NCBI GenBank assembly: GCA_029783825.1
Contig: JAREIK010002653.1
Location: 277,621 to 341,620, forward strand
Direction of reading: 5' to 3'
Source of the DNA: Sapria himalayana
Lineage: Eukaryota > Streptophyta > Magnoliopsida > Malpighiales > Rafflesiaceae
DNA length: 64,000 bases
Shown one piece after another: positions 25,018 to 35,069 of the stretch. The position numbers and the translations under genes were made by a program. The notes beneath the pieces were generated by a model. It saw nothing but the letters and a program-made list of their open reading frames with translations. It was not told where the DNA came from and searched no databases. Position 1 is the first letter of the stretch, and every line of letters begins with the position of its first letter.

Positions 25018-25022
25018 AAAAT
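25018..25022. repeat. Left target-site duplication of copia C1 (AAAAT)
   Basis: AAAAT stands directly before the TGTTGG end of the left LTR. The same five bases follow the last base of the right LTR at 39822-39826. A 5 bp duplication is the expected size for Ty1/copia integrase. Confidence 0.9.
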
Positions 25023-26511
25023 TGTTGGAGATTTGAGCAGAATATCCAATCTAATTGGAATATAACACAATGGAATTTATAATTTTTATCTGTAAGCCCA
25101 CCAAGGATCACATGTGATTTATAAAAATATGAAGAAAGGGTAAATGAGACTTACCTCTTATAGATTGATTCGTCAAGCCTTCAAATTATGCGTCTTGGTT
25201 TATTCAGATCTTGAAAGGTGATGCCTTTTTGAAAATAATGACCACCCTCACAAGTATCCACACACGAACAAATAACAAATGATCTTGTTGAATACTAGTT
25301 TAAATTCATCTTTTCAAAATGAAAGGGTTTCACTATGTTTATAAAAGATAATTACTTGCATCAAATATGTCACATATATATACAAGTATGCTAGGATTTT
25401 AGTCATAAATAAATTTAATTATATATTTAAAACTCTTTTAAATAATAACAACTTAAAATCAAATTTTTAAAACCCCTTTTAAATGAATTTATTCTTTAAA
25501 ACTTAAGTTCATTGTAACAGAAAATTATTTATTTAAATCACAAATTTAAACTTTCCCAAAATTAAATTCAAATTTAAATAATAACTAATTGTTATTTGTG
25601 ATTTAAATAATCTCATCATTTTAGATTGCTATAGAGAGTGAACAACATAACTATTATTATTCATTCTTAATATACGACCATATTGGTTCAATTAACATTA
25701 GCAGTAGGCGTAAATCATACTTTGATCCTACAAGTCATAAGTGGCCTCTAGCAAGACATTATGACTTCCCAAGTTAAATAAAAAGCTCATGATCCGAGAT
25801 AACTTTAATATAGCTAAAGACATAATCATTTTGTCTCATGATATCTTGATAGAATATTAAGACATGTACAAAGTCAACCTTATATCATTCATCTCTGATT
25901 ACTTGAAACCCAATTTAGACTTACTAAACAAATGATATTTATCTCCATCAATTCATTTGACCATGACCATGCATTTCTTAGTCTCAATTATCGAGGGGAC
26001 CCAGAGATATATCTTTTATAATAAGAGGAACAAATTCCATCTTTCACTCATATCCCACTACATAATTCTTATTTTGTTCAACTATAATCTTTATAGTCAT
26101 CTGATTAAGACAATGTTTGATTATATCAAAACATAATATTCTTTATGTTGAGAACTATAGTGATCTCAGGTCAAAGGATTTAATAACATAACCATTAGAG
26201 ATTAACTTATGACTTTGATCCATGTATTTATCTCAAGACGGGTCTGTCCAATATATATTCTCAACAAATATATATAAATTTTATTTGTATCTCATACACA
26301 TATTCATCCCATGAAAATCAATCAAACTTTATATTAATCTTAATTCATTGTTATTCCCATAACAATAACTGATTAGGGATATTTAGAATAATTAATAATA
26401 TTATTCAAGGATATTATATATAATAAATATACAAATAATAATAATAATTAATTTTCACAAATAGTCAAAATACCATGTCGATACAGTAGGCTTAGAGCAC
26501 TATTACTAACA
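25023..26511 (-). mobile_element. 3' LTR of copia C1 (1489 bp)
   Basis: On the plus strand it begins TGTTGGAGATTTGAGC and ends CACTATTACTAACA. The right LTR begins TGTTGGGGGTTCGAGC and ends with the same CACTATTACTAACA. The two are collinear along their whole length once the LINE is removed (1501 bp on the right). Confidence 0.93.
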
Positions 26512-26523
26512 ATCTACCACTTG
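26512..26523 (-). promoter_or_regulatory. Polypurine tract of copia C1
   Basis: The minus strand reads CAAGTGGTAGAT directly before the 3' LTR (TGTTAGTAATAG). This is one base off the common plant copia PPT form CAAGTGGGAGAT and primes plus-strand DNA synthesis. Confidence 0.85.
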
Positions 26524-27010
26524 TGCTAGGCCTATTCACCAATGTATCTAATACATATGAACCCAGCATGATGATCATGCTTTATTTGTGGCAGAGGCTT
26601 AGTCAATGGATCAACAACATTATCATCTATTGGAACTCTACATATCTTAACATCACCTCTCTCAATGATTTCTTGAATGAGATGATAATGCCTAACAATG
26701 AGTTTGGATCACTAATGTGATCTAGGTTCTTTTGCGTGTGCAATAGCACCATTATTTTCAAAATAAATATCAATAGGATTTGTAATGCTAGGAACTACTT
26801 CATGTTAGTAATGTACATGTTTATCCAAACTACTTCCTTTGCTATATTAGATGCTGCAATGTATTCAGCTTTAGTTATAGAACCAGCAATAATACATTAC
26901 TTTGAACTTTTCCAGCTAACTGCACAACTATTTAAACAAAACACATATACCGACTAAGATCAGAAATGATCTTTGTCAGATTGGAAGCTTGCATCTGTGT
27001 AACCATTTAC
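26520..27010 (-). pseudogene. RNase H domain relic of copia C1
   Basis: Minus-strand translation, with stops, gives the copia RNase H pattern: 'GYTDASFQSDKD' near 27000-26965, 'VFCLNSCAVSWKSSK', then 'KAEYIAASNIAKEVVW' near 26880-26830. These contain the catalytic YTDAD-like Asp position and the AEY-A glutamate position of the family, which degrades the RNA of the RNA:DNA hybrid. It lies last in the polyprotein, just before the PPT. Premature stops (for example after 'DHF') make it non-functional. Confidence 0.85.
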
Positions 27011-27149
27011 AACTAGATCATCTTCCAATCCACCATACACCAAGAACATATCTTTAGACATTCTTAGATACTTAAGAATATTTTTGACAGCTATCTAGTG
27101 ACTCTCACCATGATTTAATTAGTATATACTCGTTATGCTTTAAGCATAA

Positions 27150-28182
27150 GATACATCTAGCCTAGTGCATAACATGGCATACATGATAAATCTTATTACT
27201 AAGGAATAATGAATCTTACTCATCCTCTCTTGCTCATCTTTAGTGTTAGGACATTGAGATTTGTTAAAAGGAATACCATAAGACATGGGCAAGTATCCTT
27301 TCTTGGAATCTTACATACTAAACTATTTCGATACTTTGTCTATGTAAGTACTTTGACTTAGACCAATCAGCCTTTTAAATCTATATGTATAGATCTTTAT
27401 CTCTAGGATATAGGTAGCTTCTCCTAAGTCTTTCATTGAAAAACACTTCCCTAACCAAAACTTGACATTCTCCAAGGTAGTGATATAATTCCCAATGAGT
27501 AAAATATCATCAACATATAATACTAAAAATACAATTATGCTTCCGCTAATTTTTTTATAAACACATGGCTCATCTTCATTTTTGACAAATCCAAACCCTT
27601 TGACTGATTCATCAAAAATGAAGATTCCAACTTCGAGAGGCATGCTTCAAACCATAAATGGATCTTTGAAGCTTGCATACTTAATCAGAATTCTTAGGTT
27701 GTATAAAACCCTCATGTTATGTCATGTACACATCCTCAAGTAAGTTTCCATTAAGAAACATAGTTTTAATATCTATTTGTCAAATCTCATAATCATAATA
27801 TGCAGTAATGGTAATAAGAAACCTTTCACAACTAGTATTGCTTTGTAAGTATGCACTTTCTCATCCATGTCAATTTTCTTTTTAAAACCCATTTGCACCC
27901 AATGGTCTTTGTACCTTTAGGTGGGTCAATCAAGGTCCATACCTGATTATCATACATGGATTGAATTTTAGACTTCATGGTATCTAACCATTTCTCAGAT
28001 TATGGATCCAACATAGCCTCTTGATAGGTAGTGGGTTCATTTTGATCCACTAACAATACATCAATGTTATCAGTCACAAGAAATCCATATCTATCGGGCT
28101 CATGAGGTATCCTATCAGATCTACATGAATTTTGTGCTATAGAAGATGTGTCAGCAATAGTTTGTTGACTATGAGTATCCAC
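27150..28182 (-). pseudogene. Reverse transcriptase domain relic of copia C1
   Basis: The best continuous part (27323-27643, 106 codons) contains 'GFGFVKNEDEPCVYKK', 'VFLVLYVDDILLIGN' with the catalytic YVDD, and 'MKDLGEATYILEIKIY', all standard copia RT landmarks. The upstream frame from 28182 carries 'PTTYQEAM', and 'GCKWVLKRK' follows further on, typical of the RT start. Between these parts the frame is broken by several stops and shifts (about 27650-27900). The YVDD catalytic core itself is intact, but the protein cannot be made as one piece. Confidence 0.92.
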
Positions 28183-28236
28183 GGGCAGTTAAAGATTATC
28201 TTGTGGTTCTTGAACATCTTCAAGTTGTACCTTACT

Positions 28237-28920
28237 TCAATTGCTTCCTTTAGAAATAAATACCCTTTCAAGAAAGATATCATTCCAAGCAACAAACACT
28301 TCGATCTTTATGGGATTGTAAGTAGTATCCCTTAGTATCTTTAGGATACCAACAAAAAGACATTTATCAAATTTGGGCTCTAGCTTATTTGAAACTTTAC
28401 ATTTTACATAAGTCTCACAACCCCGAATCTTAAGAAAAGATAAACTAGGTCTTTTACAAGTCCATATCTCATATGGTGTCTTTTCAACCACTTTGGTTGA
28501 AACTCAATTTAGTGTGAACGTGACTGTTTCAAGTGAATAACCCCAAAAGGTAAATGGAAGATCTATTGGACTTATCATAGATCAAACCATATCTAATAAA
28601 GTTTGATTCCTCCTCTCAAACACACCATTCCATTGTGGTGTTCGAGAGGGAGTTAATTGTGAAATGATTTCACAAGTTCTAAGATAATCATCAAATTCTT
28701 GGCTCAAATATTCACCACATTGATCAGATTGAAGTGCCTTGAATCTCTTGCCAAGTTGGTTTTATACTTCATTTTGAAAAGATTTAAACATTTCAAATGA
28801 TTCAGATTTATGTCTTATCAAATAGACATAACCATATCTATTGAAGTCATCAGTAAATGTAATGAAATACTTGCAACCTCCACTAGCATCTGAACTTATT
28901 GGTCAACACACATCTGTATG
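28237..28920 (-). pseudogene. Integrase core relic of copia C1
   Basis: Minus-strand translation shows the DDE core in order: 'HTDVC' (first Asp, near 28915-28920), 'FITFTDDFNRYGYVY', 'LQSDQCGEYLS' (second Asp), 'NGVFERRNQTLLDM' (Glu), then 'KTPYEIWTCKRPSLSFLKIRGCETYVK' split by a stop, and 'KFDKCLFVG'. This enzyme inserts the element DNA into the host genome. In-frame stops occur after 'HTDVC', after 'FQNEV', after 'LLDMV' and before 'VSTKVVEK'. The second motif reads SDQCGE where most copies read SDRGGE. Confidence 0.92.
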
Positions 28921-29229
28921 TATGAGATCCAATAATTCATTAGCCCTTTTACTCTGTCTAGTAAAGGGATCCTTTGTCATCTTACCTAATAGACAAGATT
29001 TACATCTATCATAGGATTCAAAATCAAATGAATTCAAAAGTCCAACTTGATGGAGTTTTGAGATACATTTCTCATTTATATGGCCAAGGCAACAATACCA
29101 AAGATAGGTTGAATTTAAATAATTTGATTTAAATTTATTAGTAGTTATGTTATAGATATGATAATCATTGGATTTTTGAAGGTTCATTACATAAAGACCA
29201 TCCTGAAAATAGACATTTGCATAGAACAT
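28903..29229 (-). pseudogene. GAG-pre-integrase domain relic of copia C1
   Basis: An open stretch of 108 codons that carries the N-terminal zinc-binding HHCC region of copia integrase. It reads 'LWYCCLGHINEKCISKLHQ' followed by 'DRCKSCLLGKMTKDPF'. The family normally has LWH-x-RLGH; here the first His is Tyr while the second His and the C-x2-C pair are kept. The frame ends at the stop right after HTDVC, where the catalytic core begins. Confidence 0.92.
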
Positions 29230-29559
29230 GTCTTAATGAAAAATGGAGCAATTATTATTCTTAATAAATTAATGAAAAATGCACATGTAAGAACATAATA
29301 ACAATTGTGCAAAACTAGCAAAACCCCACTAGGCAAAGTAAGTTCATAACTTACTACAGCCAAAGCATCAACCTTTTCTCTATTGCCTACTCATAGATCA
29401 ACTTCACCCTTCTTAAGTTATCTACTCTTTTTGAGTCCCTACACATTTCTATAAATGTGTGATCCACATCCAGTATCTAATATCCAGGAACTAGAAGAAA
29501 AGAATTAATTTGTATAATATAAATACGTGAAGAAATAGTCTCACCAATCTTCTTCTTCT

Positions 29560-29650
29560 TTAGATGCTTTAAATATAGCATGTAGTTTCTCTTCCAATGG
29601 CTAGGTTCATTGCAAAAGAAACAAACACCCTCTTTTGGGGCATTAGCCTT
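29560..29650 (-). pseudogene. Gag zinc knuckle relic of copia C1, last Cys lost
   Basis: Minus-strand codons from 29623 down to 29582 read CFFCNEPSHWKRNY. This is the C-x2-C-x4-H-x4-C nucleocapsid knuckle with the final Cys replaced by Tyr (a single-base change, TGC to TAC, would explain it). It sits between the Gag core and the GAG-pre-integrase domain as expected. Such knuckles package element RNA; this one would not bind zinc properly. Confidence 0.85.
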
Positions 29651-29775
29651 GGGTTCAGGTTTGGGTTTTGGGTTGCATTGAACTTTCCTTTGCCCTTGCC
29701 CTTGCCCTTTCTCTTGATCTTGAAGCCCTTTCTATTTTGAACCATTATAATATGACCAAGCTTAGATTTAACATT

Positions 29776-30378
29776 CTACTCAACAATTTTAAGCATCGTA
29801 TACAGCTCAACGGTAGATTTATCCATTTCATTCATGGTATAGTTCATAAAAAATTGGCCATAATTATCAAGAAGTGAATTCAGAATCAAATCAGTTGCCA
29901 ATTTTTGGCTTAATGGAAATCCAAGCCTATCAATGTGCTCAATATAGTCTTTTATTTTTAGAACATGAGCACTAACTGAAGCACCCTCAACCATCTTGCA
30001 AGAATGTAGTGCCTTGGTAGTTTCATACCTTTCTTATCTTGCTTGTTACTGGAATATTTCTTTAAGATTTAAGATCATATTATAAGCTTCCATATTTTAT
30101 ATATCCTTCTAAAGTTCAAAAATTATGGTAGCTAGAATCAAGCATGTAACATCAATAGAGTCATTATGATGCTTCTCATAAGCATTCTTATAAGCTCTAT
30201 AAGTATTATCAGCTAGTTCTTCATGGAGTGGTTCATCCACAACATAAAGCTTCCTTTCTTGTTTGAGAACAATTTTCAAATTTCGAAACTAGTCAAGAAA
30301 GTTAGTCCCATTAAGTTTATCCGTCTCAAGGACTAATCATAGTAACATAGTAGAATCGTTGTTGTTATTGTTGTCCAT
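29776..30378 (-). pseudogene. gag core relic of copia C1
   Basis: The likely start is the ATG at 30378-30376, beginning 'MDNNNNNDSTMLL'. It is followed by 'KLNGTNFLD', 'NLKIVLKQERKLYVVDEPL' and 'EKHHNDSIDVTCLILATI', then the longer open part 29776-29994 with 'VSAHVLKIKDYIEHIDRLG' and 'LILNSLLDNYGQFFMNY'. This is the UBN2-type Gag of plant copia elements, which builds the virus-like particle. Stops interrupt it after 'TMLL', 'NFLD', 'IIFEL' and 'IFQ'. An untranslated leader of about 1.5 kb separates it from the 5' LTR. Confidence 0.88.
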
Positions 30379-31913
30379 CTACAAGGAATGCAAAGTTCGA
30401 TAAGTATTTGATTATAAAAAATTCTCACTAAATTAATAACCCTCAAGAATAATCATATTAATCTAGTGAGCTATGATCCATATTTTACTCAGCTTTAAGT
30501 CAGCTTTGGCATGACACTTAAAATTAACTTATTTAGGTAGATAATCTTACCAATTATATCTCATGCAATTCTTAGATATTTATGGGATTTTGACATCATA
30601 TATCTCGACATGTTTGAATCCCATTAGGCATGAAACTATTTTGATAACCTAATAAAATTAAACCATTTTTAAACAAATGGATAGCACCATTACTCATCTT
30701 GTCTTGCAAATGTCACCTAATGTACTTCTACTTTGGTAGAACTCACATTAAGGTGATAAAATATTTGATAAGTGTTTAAATATGGATGACATGTTAACTT
30801 TAAATTTTATGAGAGATATTCTGATTGATTTTAATTTTCAATTAATAGATCTCATCATATATCTAGTATCACATACTCATGTAACATCATACATATCATC
30901 TCATACATGCATATAATAAACATGTCATAGTATGACCTTAATCTAGATTGATCTCCATGAGCCAATATGAAGATCAATAGTCATTCCTATGTAGTAATAA
31001 GTAGCTCCATGAAGTTGATTTGACCACCAACTTGCGCATAAATATCTAGCTCCTCCATCATCATGGTTAGATTTCATGCCTTTAAATGAGATGCATTGTA
31101 TCTCTTGTTTTATTACAACAATTAAAAAAAGTACAATAAAAAAAATAGCATGCAAGCTGTATTTTATAATTACAACCCTTGAAAAAAAAATAATAATTTA
31201 CCAACACATTAGTTAAAAAGCCTATACTGTGTACCATGTGAAGCAACACAATATGCAAAATATATAATAGTATCATATAGCATAAACAATTTTCATTAAG
31301 AGAAATAAATTATAATAGTCATGTATTTAAAAATAAATAAATTTATAAGGTGTTATACAGAGATATTATGGTGGTGTCGCTAGGTAGTTAGCGGATGCGG
31401 TCAAGGGGGGCCACCCTCATGGGGTAGGGGGTAGCACCCTAGAAAAAAAATTAAATTTTTATTGATCTCATTAATAAATTTTCATTAATATCATCAATAA
31501 ATTTTCATTGATCTTATCAATACATTTTGAATAAGCTGAAAGCCATCAAAATCACATTAAAACAACATATTATGTAATATTATTATACATAGGGCTTATT
31601 TTGCCACCACCATAAATAATCACTGATAAATCAAAATTGAAATATGTATTCAGTCCATGAATTAATCTGATTAAGATATTGCTAGAATCATGTATCATGT
31701 TATTAAACACTTTAATGGCTATATCCCATTTGGATTCTCAATCATACTAACAAATCCTTTTAGGTTTTAAATTCAATCAATTTATACCTTAACAAAACCT
31801 ATTAACTATGACGCTCGCACAAACCATAATATCATATATATTCAAAAATGAAAATCATGCCAGAATCAAATACATCACATACATACGATCAAATATGGCA
31901 TTATCAATTTTTA
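30379..31913 (-). other. Long untranslated leader of copia C1
   Basis: About 1.5 kb between the PBS and the gag start. It is AT-rich and without convincing open frames. It includes a conspicuous GC-rich block at about 31372-31440 and a short stretch near 31470-31540 where 'attgatct(c/t)atcaataaatttt' is repeated. Confidence 0.6.
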
Positions 31914-31921
31914 TGATACCA
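31914..31921 (-). promoter_or_regulatory. Primer binding site of copia C1 (initiator tRNA-Met type)
   Basis: The minus strand reads TGGTATCA one base after the 5' LTR end. This is the common copia PBS complementary to the 3' end of initiator methionine tRNA. Only the first eight bases match; the usual continuation GAGC is diverged. Confidence 0.8.
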
Positions 31922-31922
31922 C

Positions 31923-32260
31923 TGTTGGGGGTTCGAGCACAATATCCAATCTAATTGGAACATAAACACAGTAGAATTTAGAATATTTTTTTAATCGACC
32001 AAGGATCATATGCATTTCATAAAAATATGAAGGAAAGGTTAATGAAACTTATGTCTTGTAGATTGATTCGTCAAGCCTTCAAAGTGTGCATCTTGGTTTA
32101 TTCAGATCTTCCAAGGTACTGCTACCTTTCTAAAAAGAATTAGCCCCATCTACAAGTATCAACAACCGAACAAAAAATGTATAATCTTATTGAATGCTAG
32201 GTCAGATTCATCTTCTCATAACGAAAGGGTTTCTCTCTATTTTATAAAAGATGATTACTT
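31923..32260 (-). mobile_element. 5' LTR of copia C1, inner part (left of the LINE)
   Basis: Begins TGTTGGGGGTTCGAGC on the plus strand and is collinear with 25023-25355 of the other LTR up to the LINE insertion point. The last 19 bases are the left copy of the LINE target duplication. Confidence 0.92.
32242..32260. repeat. Left target-site duplication of the LINE (19 bp)
   Basis: TTATAAAAGATGATTACTT occurs here and again at 38640-38658. The uninterrupted LTR at about 25339-25357 has the same site once (with G to A at one position). This fixes both LINE boundaries. Confidence 0.95.
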
Positions 32261-32282
32261 TTTTTTTAAGGTTTTGTTTATT
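32259..32282 (-). terminator. Poly(A) signal and short A tail of the LINE insertion
   Basis: The minus strand reads AATAAACAAAACCTT followed by nine A, the last two of which overlap the target duplication. An A tail next to a long TSD is the hallmark of LINE-type target-primed integration. Confidence 0.85.
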
Positions 32283-32540
32283 AAATTAGAACCCTCTCTT
32301 TTGGCAGAGGAATACCATTTGTACAAACTACATCTACCCATTTCCCTTTTACACCCGATTCATAAAGCTAGAAAAATATAACAAACCATGATCTTTCGTA
32401 ACTTTATACTCAATGATATGATGATTCTTGTTTTTATTTATGCTTCATTAATTAAGTACGATGTCTCTGTTTTCTATATGGATCTTGCTATGAAAGATGC
32501 TCCCCTTTTTCAGCACTGACCAGCCTGCTCCCTCACAGCT
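32268..32540 (-). other. 3' tail segment of the LINE insertion, downstream of the SYD-like piece
   Basis: About 270 bp with no coding match. On the minus strand it ends with AATAAA (32282-32277), about ten bases before the A tail. The origin is unknown: it may be host sequence that flanked the SYD-like exon, or the 3' end of another transcript. Confidence 0.6.
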
Positions 32541-32741
32541 TCAGCTAATGTAGGGATGATTGCATATATTGCGCAGCTCCATGACTGAATTGTGCACTGA
32601 TCGAACTTTTGAATTTCCAATTGATCCAAGATTATCTTCTACTCTCTTCATTAGAAGTTTCTGATAAGCAGAAGCTTCACATCTTACAAGCCTCTCGATC
32701 TTCTCTGGGAGCTCATTTTTTATTTCTTTGAAAGTATCCAC
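32541..32741 (-). pseudogene. SYD-like fragment: Captured fragment of a SYD-type SNF2 chromatin-remodelling ATPase
   Basis: An open stretch of 66 codons. From 'ELPEKIERLVRCEASAYQ' through 'KLLMKRVEDNLGSIGNSK' to 'VHNSVMELRNICNHPY' it matches, nearly residue for residue, the segment between the two helicase lobes of plant SPLAYED (SYD) SWI/SNF ATPases, the catalytic subunits of BAF-type remodelling complexes. The whole family protein is several thousand residues, so this is a tiny piece with no ATP-binding motif and no function expected. The match begins only a few codons after the displayed Met and ends at a TGA after 'HPYIS'. It lies inside the LINE insertion, between the LINE 3' UTR and the A tail, so it travelled with the LINE. 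Confidence 0.9.
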
Positions 32742-33385
32742 TTGTGAAATTTACTGTTTTCCTGCATGAAACCAAGTATCAAGTTTTTTCGAATAAAGAA
32801 TCCATTACTTACCTTCCTTTTGCCCAATGCAACGAAGAGAATATCCCTTGCTCTTTGTGGTATGCAATCCCAGCTCTTCCCTTTGCTTATCTCCCATTTG
32901 AAATGATGGAAACATTGGCTAACAACTAAGACTCTTCTAAAATACTACAGACTTCCAGCAATAACAGACCACCAAATATCTAAAAAAACAGACAACCATA
33001 CAGTAAAAACAGACAACCATATAGTAAAAATAGACCACCAAACACACAGACTTCCATAACCATCTCAGACCAGAAATTTTGAAATAAATAACAGCAAAAA
33101 GAAAATCTCCAACAAGCAGATTCGCGCTTGTGCTGTATGTCCAGCTTAATTGAAATCAGCCCATTTTTAAATTGAATGTCCAGCTTAATACCTGTAAAAT
33201 GATAAGCAGAACAGCACAAAACAGCATACCGAAACTTAGATTTCTTACCCGTTTATCCCTTTTAATTATTCACCTCAGTTTCGATTAATCACCCTTCAGG
33301 ACCAGGGAGATTATTAAGATATGAGCCTCTTAACTGCATATATTAATAACTCGAAACCAAAAAAAATAGAAGAGATATACAAGTG
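32742..33385 (-). other. LINE 3' untranslated region and junction zone
   Basis: About 640 bp between the ORF2 stop and the SYD-like segment. It contains a paired GTCCAGCTTAAT word (about 33139 and 33179) and the six-unit ACAGACnnCCA array (32947-33056). It also has a GC-richer block at about 32820-32925 that ends, on the minus strand, in AAAAGGAAGGTAAGT, resembling an exon end with a GTAAGT donor. TTTCATGCAGG follows about 45 bp further, resembling an acceptor. The point where LINE sequence gives way to captured host sequence cannot be placed from this copy alone. Confidence 0.6.
32947..33056 (-). repeat. Six mirror-ordered copies of an ACAGACnnCCA word
   Basis: Copies start at 32947, 32964, 32988, 33009, 33030 and 33046 (the fifth begins ATAGAC). 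The two variable bases run TT, CA, AA, AA, CA, TT, and the spacings are 17, 24, 21, 21, 16. All copies are direct repeats, yet their order is symmetrical about the centre. Confidence 0.85.
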
Positions 33386-33885
33386 TTATTCTATCAACCT
33401 TCTAAAATAAGGTAGTTCTTTGCGGTCCAATTTTATTATTCCTACATATTTTTTTGGTATCGTGCCCTCATTAAACTCTTGATCTCCTCTTTTTCTACCT
33501 TCCTTGGCTAATCCATCTGCTAATGTGTTAACTTCTCTATATATGATTTATAGTATAATCTGAATTTTTTAATATATACAGAATCTCCTCAATTTCCTCC
33601 TCATATTTCCATAAAGATACTTGTTTATTAATTAAACTGACTAAGATTTTTGAATCTATTTGAATGTCTATATTTTTAATATCAGATTTTTTACACAATC
33701 TAATCCCTTCTCTTAAGGCTAAAATCTCAGCATGTAACGCCGATGAAGCATGAAACTTCCTTGTGAAAGCTAAAATTAGCTCACCTTCAGAGTTCCTTAT
33801 CAAACCCCCCCCCCCCCCCCCCCCCCCCCTCCTGCTGCTCCAATGTCTCTGTCAAAGCTGCCATCGGTATTTAAAGCCATTCTTT
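33386..33885 (-). pseudogene. LINE ORF2 RNase H domain with a 25 bp homopolymer in its glycine loop
   Basis: The minus strand shows 'LNTDGSFDRDIGAAGG' (first catalytic Asp near 33865-33863), then a run of 25 G (33805-33829), then 'LIRNSEGELILAFTRKF', 'ALHAEILALREGI' (catalytic Glu) and 'IQIDSK' (catalytic Asp). After a further frame change near 33545 comes 'REVNTLADGLAKEG' (last Asp), with the ORF2 stop at 33388-33386. Plant LINE RNase H normally has a short A-G-G-G-G stretch here, so the homopolymer grew inside that codon run. Its present length puts the two sides out of frame. Confidence 0.92.
33805..33829. repeat. Homopolymer of 25 C (25 G on the coding strand)
   Basis: An uninterrupted C run on the plus strand inside the LINE RNase H coding region. 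It is the only long C or G homopolymer in an AT-rich window. Confidence 0.95.
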
Positions 33886-35069
33886 CTTTCGGAGGTTTTT
33901 CCCTTCTACTATTTTAAAATGTTTTGGTAGCTTTTCTTTTAGATTCCAAAAAGTCATAATATCTTTATCTAGGCTCTTTCCCTGATTCTTTAATGGAGAA
34001 ATCTCCGAAATTTTTCTAGTCTCTTCCTTTATCTCCTTCCAGATATCCTCTACCCTCATACGAGACCCTTCAAATCTATTTTTATTTCTAGCTTTCCAGA
34101 TGCACCAGATGACTATTAAAGGAACATTACATTTAATCCATTTCTGTGCAGGATTTAAAACTTTTGTTTTACTCCATTTTTGAAATCTAGCTTTTATTGT
34201 GTGATGTTCATATTTTATGTTCAACTCTATTCCTAGTTTTCTCCATATTTCTGCTGCTACTTTTTCATTTGAGAAGATATGATCCAGTGTTTCTATTTCA
34301 TTAGAATAGCATTCGCATCTTGATACTAACTGAATACCTTTCTTTATTAAGTTATTATCTAATGGAACAATATTAGATATAACTTTCCACATGAAAGTTT
34401 TAATTTTTTGAGGAGTTTCATTTTCCCAAGCCCATTTAAATAAATATTGCTCAACTTGCCTTTTTCTTATTACGTTCTTGACAGATTTAAGTGAAAATGT
34501 TCCTTTTGATGTTAATGTCCATTTCCATCCTTTTTTAGTGTGTTTAGAATAATTCTCCACTAGATCTCTTTGTTTAAGCATTTGAACCCAAACCTGCGAG
34601 CTCTTACTTTTATTTTTCTCTTTATGAATATCATCTTTTAAATAATACTTTGCACGCATAAATTTTGCCCATAAGCAATTATTTTCTTTCAATCTCCACC
34701 ATCTCTTGCTAGCCCATGATTTAACTAAATCTGAGAGATCGATGAATCCCAATCCAGATTCTTGAACAGGGAAGAATAAATCATTCCATTTTTTCCAATG
34801 CAATTTATGTTTTCTTCTTTTTCCCCCATAAGAAATTAGCGAATTCCTTTTCAATCTTTTTAATTATTTTACTTGGTAATTTCATAATCATGATATTATG
34901 CATCAATGAGCTTTCTAATACATGTTTTATTAATATTATTCTTCCCCCATACTCAAAAATTCTTCCTTCCATCCCGCTATTTTCTTTTTTAATTTATCTA
35001 TTAAGAAATCCAAATACTCGGCCTTGAGTTTGCCTTCATACACTGGACATCCTAGATATATCATTTCCC
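33886..35069 (-). pseudogene. LINE ORF2 thumb and zf-RVT region, several frame changes
   Basis: Three frames have to be combined. Just after the RT, 'IYLGCPVYEGKLKAEY' is readable; from about 34985 'GRIFEYGGRIILIKHVLES' continues in another frame; from about 34854 the open frame ending at 33871 gives 'LHWKKWNDLFFPVQESGLGFIDL', 'LKSVKNVIRKR' and a zf-RVT block 'WENETPQKIKTFMWKVISN'. That block lies before 'RCECYSNEIETLDHIF', which carries the C-x-C...H residues of the family. Shifts sit at or next to A- or G-rich runs (about 34970 and 34815). The part is standard for plant LINEs between RT and RNase H. Confidence 0.85.

Noticed and set aside
26523..26957. Plus-strand frames over the copia RNase H
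   Set aside because: They are antisense shadows of the minus-strand RNase H relic.
32541..32741. The SYD-like open frame as a functional host gene
   Set aside because: It is only about 60 codons, lies inside a LINE insertion with target duplications, lacks ATPase motifs and ends at a stop in mid-domain.
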